DNA from: Micractinium sp. NFX-FRZ
Lineage: Eukaryota; Chlorophyta; Trebouxiophyceae; Chlorellales; Chlorellaceae
Length of the DNA stretch: 47,936 bases
NCBI GenBank assembly: GCA_029339195.1
Contig: JAPTJF010000464.1
Coordinates: 1 to 47,936, forward strand
Direction of reading: 5' to 3'
Part shown: positions 9,645 through 17,800 of the stretch, piece by piece
How positions within the stretch are numbered: the stretch's first letter is position 1
Layout of the letters: each line of letters begins with the position of its first letter
The notes under the pieces: model-generated
Told to the model about the DNA's origin: nothing
The model's input: the letters and a program-made list of their open reading frames with translations, nothing else
Database searches by the model: none
Made by a program: the position numbers and the translations under genes

Positions 9645-12600
9645 CTACTGCTTCTCAGCCGCCGCAGCAGGGGCGGCCGCTGCCGCGGGCGACGGCGGTG
9701 GCAGGGGTGCCTCCCACACTCCCCAATTGTGCCCGCAGTCGGCGATGGACCAGGTGGAGCCGTTGGCCTGGAAGTCGCCCGGCCCAATCTTCATGAGCAG
9801 CCTGCCGGTGCGCCCCTCAATCTCTGCAGCGTACACGTCGCGCTCGGCACGCAGGATCTTGACCTGAGGGCGGGGCGGGGTGAGGGAAGGTATGAAGGTA
9901 GGGTGAGGGAGGTGGGGTGAGGGAAGGTGGGGTGAACGCGCGCAACTGGTGGGCCAAAGCAGGGCAGGGCAGAGCCAGGGGGGATGGTGGCGGAGCGCAC
10001 ACCAAAACACTCCAGGACCTGCCAAGGCAGCGCAGCAGTCGCCCGAGTGTCGGCAGCGTGCGCAGACATGGGACCGCATCTACGGCCATAGCGCTGCCCA
10101 ACACTCAGCACCGCCGCCCGGCGCCTGCTTGCCATGCCTTTGCACCGCTTCACAACCACCGTCACATCCCCACCCAATGCACGCACACACGCACCGCGCT
10201 GCGGCAGTGGATGCCGTTGCGCTTGCGGATGGCCACCAGGCGGGCAATGGTGTCCTTGGCCCTCTGGTCGCACAGGTGGTCCCAGAAGACGCAGGGGGTG
10301 CCCGGGTGGGTGAGGATGTAGGCGTACCCCTGCTCCACGGCGTGGCCGGGGAAGCGCCAGTGTCCCTGGCTGGAGCCCTGCAGGCGGGCAGGCGAGGGCG
10401 GGGCGGGAGGCAGGCGAGAATGGTTTGGAGTGTGTTCCGGCTGACTTCACACACGTGATGCCGCAGCTCCCTGCTAGCTCCCTCTCCAGCGCCCTGCCTG
10501 CCCCGTTGCAGCAGCAGCGCCCTCACAAGCTTTCAAGCCGTCTCCCCTCGACAGGAAGGGCGGCATCGCTGCCACGCTTGCCATGTGGACAGCCACCCCA
10601 ATGCACACGTCACCCTCTCCCCCACCCACCCCAAGCTGGCAATGCGGACAGCCACCACACACCCCACACCCCCCACCTCTCCCCCCACCCCCCCACCGTG
10701 TCGTGGTTCTCCAGGAAGGTCACCGAGCGGGAGGGCCACCAGCCCAGCAGGCCCGCCGGCTTGCCAGCGCCGTCGCGCAGCCGCCAGTACTCGCAGCGCT
10801 CAAACACTGCGGCGGCGGGAGCAGCGCAGCGCTGCCTGTTGGCGGGGAAGCAGGAGGGCGCGTGCAGGGAAGGAGGGGCCGCGCCAGGCAGCACACAAGC
10901 ACTGAGGGGACAGCATACCGTTCCCTCAAACCCCATGCAAAAGGGGCACTAGTCATGCCGCCGGTCACCCCTACAACCCGTGGAAACCATGGCCCCCCCA
11001 CACGCCCTCCCCCATTGCACCCACCTGCATGCATGATGCCCTTGAGCGTGATGTCAAAGGCGGTGGACATCCCCCCCGCCGCGTTGATCCAGTTGACGGT
11101 GCGCTGGCGGTGCGCATCCTGGTTGTGGATGGGCGTGCCGTCCCAGTCGTAGGTCAGGGCATCCCAGTACTCGCCTGGGGGCAGGCGGGGGCAGCGGGGA
11201 AAGGCGGGCGGGTGCGTTGGCGGGCGGGTGCGTTGGCGGGCGAGTGCCATGCAGATCAGTGCGGGATGCCTGCCCAGCGTTCCCCAGGCACTCGCACGCA
11301 GGGCACCTCCGTGATCCTGCTGCTGTCCTCCCAGAGGGGACAGGCAGCCGTCGTGCGTTGCTCACCCACGGCAAACTGCGGCACCGATGCCTCCATGTAA
11401 TCCTTCACGTGGCTGCCGTGGAACCCCTGCAGACACGGGGGTCGTGCACGGGGACGCGCACACAGGTGAAAGGGCAGCCCTTTGAACGTATGAGGCGGTC
11501 AGCTGCCTGGCTGGGCAAGGCGGCTATGCAGCAGGGCAGGCACCTCGGTAACAGTGCCAGCGGACGCATGCAGGAGGGGCGGGGCGCTGTGCGGGCGTGC
11601 GGCTCACCTTGACAAAGTCGAGGCGCCAGCCGTCAAAGCCCACGTGGGTGCGCAGCCAGGCCAGCCACTCTGCAGGGTGCGGTCACGCAGGGAGGGCATG
11701 CGTGTGGGCGTGCCACGCGTGCGGTGCTGCCCTCATCTGCCCCAGTTCCAGCCAGCCAGCAAGCCAGCACGCCACCCTCCCTGCAACCCTGCATGCCAGC
11801 CACCCCTCTGCCCTCCCCCGCCTGCCCACGCACCCTGCAGGTCGTGCTTCACAAATGGCTGGGAGTGGTCGATGTTGGGGGCTGCGGTGAAGAGGTCGCC
11901 GGAGGAGCGGTTGCCGCGCCCCCGGAAGTTGGGGTCGTCGCCTGCCAAGGGCAGACAGAGAGGTGTTTTGATGGGGCTGTCAGAAAAGGTCGTCGCACGG
12001 TGCGGCTGCGCGCCAACCCTCACACCCTCATCTGTCCTCTTCTTCTCGCTGCCTCACTTCTCGCGTTGCTGTTCCGTCAGTTCCAATGTCTTCTCACCTG
12101 GCCAGCAGCTCTCACAGAATGACCCCTTGCCCTTCTCCTCCTTCCTCCCTGCCTGCCCCACCCTCCCTGCCCCACCCTCCCTGCCCCACCCTCCCTGCCC
12201 AACACCTGCGCTCACCCACGATGGCGCGCTGGTCCCACGCCATGCGCCCGCCATACAGGTTCCACACGCCATTCGGGTCCTGCTTCTGCGCGCAGCGGTG
12301 GTTGAGCACCTGCGGGCCCACAGAGGAGGTGGAGAGGGGAGGGGGCGGCAGGGGCAGCATGGGAGAGCGTCAGGCACCAACCCACAGAAGAGAAGGAGAG
12401 GAGAGGGCGGAGAAGAGAAGGAGAGGAGAGGGCAGGGCAGGGGCAGCATGGCACAAACGCAGGCACCAGTGTGCTGCCGCCCTGGTACAGCTAACCCCCT
12501 GAAGGCACACTGCTCCAAGTAGCAATGGCTGCCTGCTTGAATGGCTCTCCCTGGTTGCCCCTGCAGCCCCCGCTGCCCTCACCTCCCCTCTTGACCGCCA

Positions 12601-14251
12601 CCCCTGCCCACCCTCCACCCACCGCCCAGCAGCCCCTCTGCTCACCGCATCTCCCAGCACTTTGAGGCCGTGCGCCTGCAGCTCTTTGACGCAGCCAATC
12701 AGGTCGTCCTCGCTGCCATACTTGGAGTTCAGGTTGTACAGGTCCCCAGGCATGTAGCCCTGCAGGCGGGGAGGAGGCAAGGGAGGACATGCGGGAAGGG
12801 TGGGAGGGGGGAGAGCGTGGTGGGACAGATGGGGCGGGCACTCACGCCACACTCCTGTGGGTTAGCACCCACCTCATTGGAAATACACAGCCAAGGCGTC
12901 AGTCAAAACAGTTGTACACCCCAAGAACCGCAGCCCTGCCCCCCTGCCTCCGCCCCCAATGCTGTGGCAGGCCAGCACCCTCACCTCGTTGGAGACCGAC
13001 TGCGTGAAGGGCGGCAGCCAGATGGTGGTGAAGCCCAGCCCCGCAATCTCGCCGGCCCGCGCGCGCACGTGGTTGTACCACCCGCCGTGCTGCTTCCAGC
13101 TGTCCCAGTTGAACCCCTGCAGCAGCACCTCCTCCCCGGTGCCCTCCGGCTTGATCGTCTCCTTGTCTAGCGGCCCCTTGACCAGCGGCTTGAACGCCGG
13201 CAGCGGCACGATGTTCTGCTTCACGTCCGCCGTCGGCTGCTGGGCCGCGTGTTGCTGCTGGATCTCGCGTACCAAGTGGTCCACCGACAGCTGCAGCAGG
13301 GCGTTGCGGTTGGCGTTGCCGTTGCCGCGGTCCCGCCCCGCCAGCCGGGCGTACTGCTCCTCGTTCACGTGGCTCAGCTCACGCCCCACCGCGTCCAGCT
13401 TGCTGCGCAGGCTGCCAACGACATCGGGCTGCAGGGCAGGGGGTGGATCCAGAGACGGGGGAGGGTGTGGGGCTGGGGGAAGGTCCGAGCAAAGCCCGCA
13501 CGGGGGCAGGGAGGCCAGCAGAGGGCACACTGGGAGGGCGAATCTTACAAAAAAGATTCTGGTGGCGGCAAGGGGCAGGAAGCCCTAGTTTTGGGTGGCA
13601 TAGGGTACGCCTGGCCAGCAGGTTACAACGCTGGCAATTCCAAGAGCCCTCAAGGTTGCCTGGGCTGGGCACGCGGCATGCGATTCAGGCGCAGACGCAC
13701 AAGCTGGCGGGTGGCGGGCGGTACACGGGGGAAACTGGCGTCGTGGCAGCACCGGCATACGAATTCAAAGCGGCCGAGTTGACGCTCTGCATCAAGCCCT
13801 CCTACGGGCCCTGCAATGCTCACAGGCACACCCCCTGCCCACCTGAGCTCCCGGATCATCAGCTTTGCTGTAATGGAAGGCCTCCAGGCTCAGCTCCGCT
13901 GCCTGGCGCGCCGCCTCGAGGGCGGCGGCGCTGCCGCCGCTCGCGGCACCGGCGGCCCTGGCCTCTTCGACAGCGTTGCGGCCGTCAGCACGGACTCTGC
14001 AGATGCGGTAGGGGAGCGATCTGAGGATCAAGGGCCGTGGAGGCGGGCAGGCAAGTTGAACACGGGCCGCTTTAGCAAACAGCTTTGGTGTCGGGCGGCG
14101 GGCAGGACGAGGGGCCCCGTTAGCTGGCTGCTCACCGGATCCTATGACACCTTGAAGGTGGCGGGGCTGCGCTGCGGGCAGCGCGCGGCTGCGGCTGCAG
14201 GCAAGGGCCGGCCAGGCGCCCGTGGGCCAAAGCCGCAACTGCCGCGACCAT
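9645..14251 (-). CDS. AMY: Alpha-amylase (GH13), probably plastidial
   Basis: Twelve minus-strand exons (14251-14151, 13996-13843, 13428-12985, 12759-12646, 12309-12216, 11941-11834, 11669-11608, 11426-11366, 11174-11025, 10806-10697, 10377-10195, 9863-9645) encode 599 residues. It hydrolyses internal alpha-1,4 bonds of starch. All four GH13 blocks are present: DAVLNH at about 270-275; GFDGWRLDFVK with nucleophile D356; GEYWD with acid/base E381; and FLENHDT with D465. The plant-type C-terminal sheet is there (RDVYAAEIEG, MKIGPGDF). Residues 1-34 (MVAAVAALAHGRLAGP and on) are Ala/Arg/Ser-rich without acids, as in a chloroplast transit peptide. Residues 35-150 look helical and charged; I see no CBM45 starch-binding modules like those of land-plant AMY3. 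An alternative is a single longer first exon starting at 14316, but the spliced model gives a better presequence. Phases close across every intron. Confidence 0.93.
12131..12202. repeat. Short tandem repeat in an amylase intron
   Basis: Copies of a 14- to 15-base unit (CCACCCTCCCTGCC and variants) are in tandem in the intron just downstream, on the sense strand, of the DAVLNH-block exon. It is low-complexity and does not touch coding sequence. Confidence 0.7.
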
Positions 14252-14811
14252 CGGGATAGTGAGCAGCTGCTCGAGTGCAAGGGAGGCTGCAAGGGCTGGA
14301 CGGTTGTGCAATTCAAGTGGCGGCCGAAAGGTCTTTGCGGAAGCGACAGGAAGTGCTAGATGTAATGAACACCGCGCCTGCGCCGAAAGTAGGCTGCTTT
14401 AGAGCGAACAGCAACGCGGGAAGTAGGCCCTGAAGGCCAGCTTCGCCTCGGCACGCCTGACAATTCACACGGTGGACATGCAATGCAGCCGCTCAGGCAA
14501 CAAGGAGCGACGCGAGGATGTGATTTACAAGTGATCAAGCCACGCCAATTTAGAAGGCGCCCCCCCAGGTTGCTCGCCCGTCCTGCTCACCCACCGCCCC
14601 GCCCCCCTGCCATGCTATGGCCAGTGCAAGGTCGTATTGCAGCCTTCCAGAATCGTTACGTCAGCAAAGAGGAGGATTTGCAGTTGTCATTCAAGTCAGC
14701 AGTGTACAGCACGCATGGAAACACACATGAGCGAAGGATTGGGAAGCAGGAGGGGAGGGGGAGGCTGTGCCGGGAACAGCTTTCCTTGCATGGCCAGCAG
14801 CACAGCCTGCT
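14252..14811. other. Intergenic: amylase 5' side and UMPS 3' UTR
   Basis: No exon is supported. The UMPS gene ends at 14812 and a minus-strand TGTAA lies at 14525-14529. What is left up to the amylase start at 14251 should hold the amylase promoter and 5' UTR. I see no clear core element. Confidence 0.45.
14525..14529 (-). terminator. TGTAA poly(A) signal of UMPS
   Basis: TGTAA on the minus strand lies about 285 bases past the UMPS stop at 14812. Confidence 0.5.
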
Positions 14812-17800
14812 TCACGCCGACGCCGCAAGGTCGGCTTCGTACGCGCCCCAGCCGGCGGCGCGGTACTCTGCCGCCGCAGCCGCGGGGTCAGCCGCCTTGA
14901 TGACGCCGCGCCCCACAATGATGACGTCGCTGCCACGCTCGCCAATGACGCTGGCGGGGGTGTTGTACTGCTGCCCAAGCGCATCGCCGCCCGCCGCCAG
15001 CTGCACACCGGGCGTCATGTGGATGAGGCCGGGGGAGCCGGGGCCGTTCTTCCAGCTGGCCGGGGACACTGCAGGCGGGTTGGGGCGACGGGGGGCGGGG
15101 GTTCAGAGGGAGGGACATGAGGAGATGCAAGCGGAGCGCGCAGGGCAGCCAGGGTGCTCTCCCGTGTCCAAGGGGGGACAGGGGACGGGAGGGCGCGGAA
15201 GGTCACAGAACGCATCAGCCCAGGCCCTCCCCAGACATGCCAAACCATGCACGGTCCCCACCCAGGCCATCAAAAGCCGCCTTCCTCACCCAAACCCAGG
15301 TGTGTGCACCCACCCCACCTGAGATGTAGCCCATCACAAAGTCCTGGTTTGCCTCTGCCGCCGCCACCACCTCCTCGGTGTACTCCCCGCGCGCCAGCGT
15401 CCCCTTGCTGCTCATCTCCGCCAGCAGCAGCAGGCCGCGGCCCTTGGGCAGGCCGACCTGGGCCCAGGGACAGGGGGAGGCAGCGGGACAAGGGGAGGGG
15501 AGCGGGTCAGAAGAGGTTGAGGGGTCATGGCAGGCGCAGGCATGGTGACCCACCGCCCCACCTCACACATGCTCTGCACACTCCAGCACACACCCAGCAG
15601 GTCATGCCCTGCCGCACGTGCTGCTTGATACCCGCAGCTCGCCGGAGCCAAGCACCCAGTGCACTTTGATGATGAGGCCCCAGCCTGCCTTGCCACCGGC
15701 TTCCCATCCACCCCACGCCCCCCATGATGCACGGTGGCTGCACTTTCCGCCCACCTGCTTGAGTCCGTCGATGATGCCGGATCCGGGGACGAGGTGCGCG
15801 TTGGTCATGTGGCTCCAGTCTGCAATCTTGTAGATGCCGCCGCCGTACTGCATCACCACCGTGTTGCCGATGTCCGCAAACTTGCGGTCCTCAAAGATGA
15901 GGAAGTCTGCAGAAGCAGCGAGTTGAGAGAATGGGCACAGTTGTGGACATGCGGTCACATTAAAGCAAGCGGTCCTCAAAGATGAGGAAGTCTGCAGCCA
16001 GGTGGGCAGGGGGTGTGATCGGCGTCAAAGGAGGGCACAGTGAGGTGCGTTACGCAATGCACAGCGAGTGACTGGCAGATCGTGTTGGACCTGGCGCATG
16101 TCAAGCTTGACCGGTCCTCGAGAACAGGGAAGGGAGCGGGCGAGATGGGGAGGAGGAGGGCACTTGCTGGGGGATGCCAGGCGATGGAGGAGGGTATGTG
16201 GGCAGGGCGGAAGGTGCGGCAGCTGCGCCGTGCCTGCGCTGCCCTCCACGCATGCTGAGGCACCGAAGCGCACATTGAAAGCAGGGGTGCCCGCCCAGCA
16301 CAGGCCCATCCCGACCCAACCCTCCCCAAGCGCACCGTGCTTCTCCGCCAGCTGCTGCAGCTGCGCCGCATAGTCCTCGCTCCACTTGTCAAACACATCG
16401 ACGTGCGTCTTGAACACGCAGATGTGGGGGCCGACCTGCAGGCAGGGAGGGGGGACGGGTGGAGGGGCGGGGGATGAGTTCTTGTATGAAGAGATGGGCA
16501 GATGGGCGAAAGGTGAGCGAGTGCATGAGTGGGCAGGGGTGGCGAGTGCGGCACCAGGCAGCGGTGCAGAGTGGTGGCATGCAGGGAGGGGAGGCAGAGC
16601 TTTAGGGCAGAGGATTGGGAGCACAGGGTGGGACGTTCAAGGGCTCGACGGCGAGGGGTGCAGGTGGGTGTGCGGAGCGCTGCAGATGCATGCTGGTGGG
16701 TGTGGGAGAGAGGGCTGTCAACGCAAGAAGGGTTGTATCAGCAGAGCCGTGAGGCATGTAAGCTCCGAAAGATGGTTAACTTTGCTTTCAATCACCCAGC
16801 AGGTCTCCCACACAATGCAAGCAGGTATGGCGTGCAATGCAGTGCAGTGCACTGGCTTGGCAGGCAGCTCGGGGCAGAGGGGCTGTCAACGCAAGAGGGT
16901 TTGTATCAGCAGAGCCGTGAGGCATGTAAGCTCCGAAAGATGGTTAACTTTGCTTTCAATCACCCAGCAGGCCTCTAAACTATGCGACCGCACAGCAAGT
17001 GCAACATATAAACCAGCTAAAATGTTCAGAAGGGCAAGGAGGGGGGGCTGTCAACGCAAGAGGGTTTGTATCAGCAGAGCCGTTAGGCATGTAAGCTCCG
17101 AAAGATGGTTAACTTTGCTTTCAATCACCCAGCAGGCCTCTAAACTATGCGACCGCACAGCNNNNNNNNNNNNNNNNNNNNNNNNNNNNNNNNNNNNNNN
17201 NNNNNNNNNNNNNNNNNNNNNNNNNNNNNNNNNNNNNNNNNNNNNNNNNNNNNNNNNNNNNAGAGGGTTTGTATCAGCAGAGCCGTTAGGCATGTAAGCT
17301 CCGAAAGATGGTTAACTTTGCTTTCAATCACCCAGCACTCCTCAGATGCAGCACATGCACATTCAGAAGCAGCCACACAGCAGGTGCAGGCAGGCGGCAA
17401 AATGGTGCAGCGGGCAGAGAAGAGGGGGGCTGTCATCGCAAGAAGGGTTGTATCAGCAGAGCCGTGTGGGCTTGTAAGCTCCGAAAGATGGTTAACTTTG
17501 CTTTCAATCACTCAGCGCAGGGTGAAGTAGGGGCAGGGCGGCAAGCATGCATGCACGCAGCAAAGCGTGCGGCATGCAGCCACAGGTGTGCAGAGAGGTT
17601 GCATGAGATGGGCTCAAGCTGGAGAGGATGACAATGCCAACCAGCAGGAGAGCAAAAGACAGCAGCAACAAATAGCCAGGCAGGCAGACAGGCAGGCAGG
17701 CAGGCAGGCAGCTAACTGGTGCCGACAGCAACAGGGTACCCGCTTGTCTCCCCACCCACCTTGTCCGCCAGCTCAATCATCTCCTCCACCGTCGCCACGT

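Noticed and set aside
14260..14316. An earlier start codon for the amylase at 14316 (MNCTTVQP...)
   Set aside because: That frame reads straight through what is better modelled as intron 1. The spliced start at 14251 gives a more typical transit peptide.
16386..17297. A 303-codon plus-strand open frame through the repeat array and N gap
   Set aside because: It runs across ambiguous bases, is antisense to UMPS, and its sequence is just the repeat unit read three times. It shows no family resemblance.
16714..17516. Regularly spaced repeats that could suggest a CRISPR array
   Set aside because: The units are 87 bp, the spacers are uneven and partly duplicated, and the array sits inside an intron of a eukaryotic gene.
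16714..17516. Introner-like elements (GT...AG repeats able to act as introns)
   Set aside because: On the UMPS strand a unit does start near GT and end near AG, but all copies lie inside one intron and none interrupts an exon in this window.
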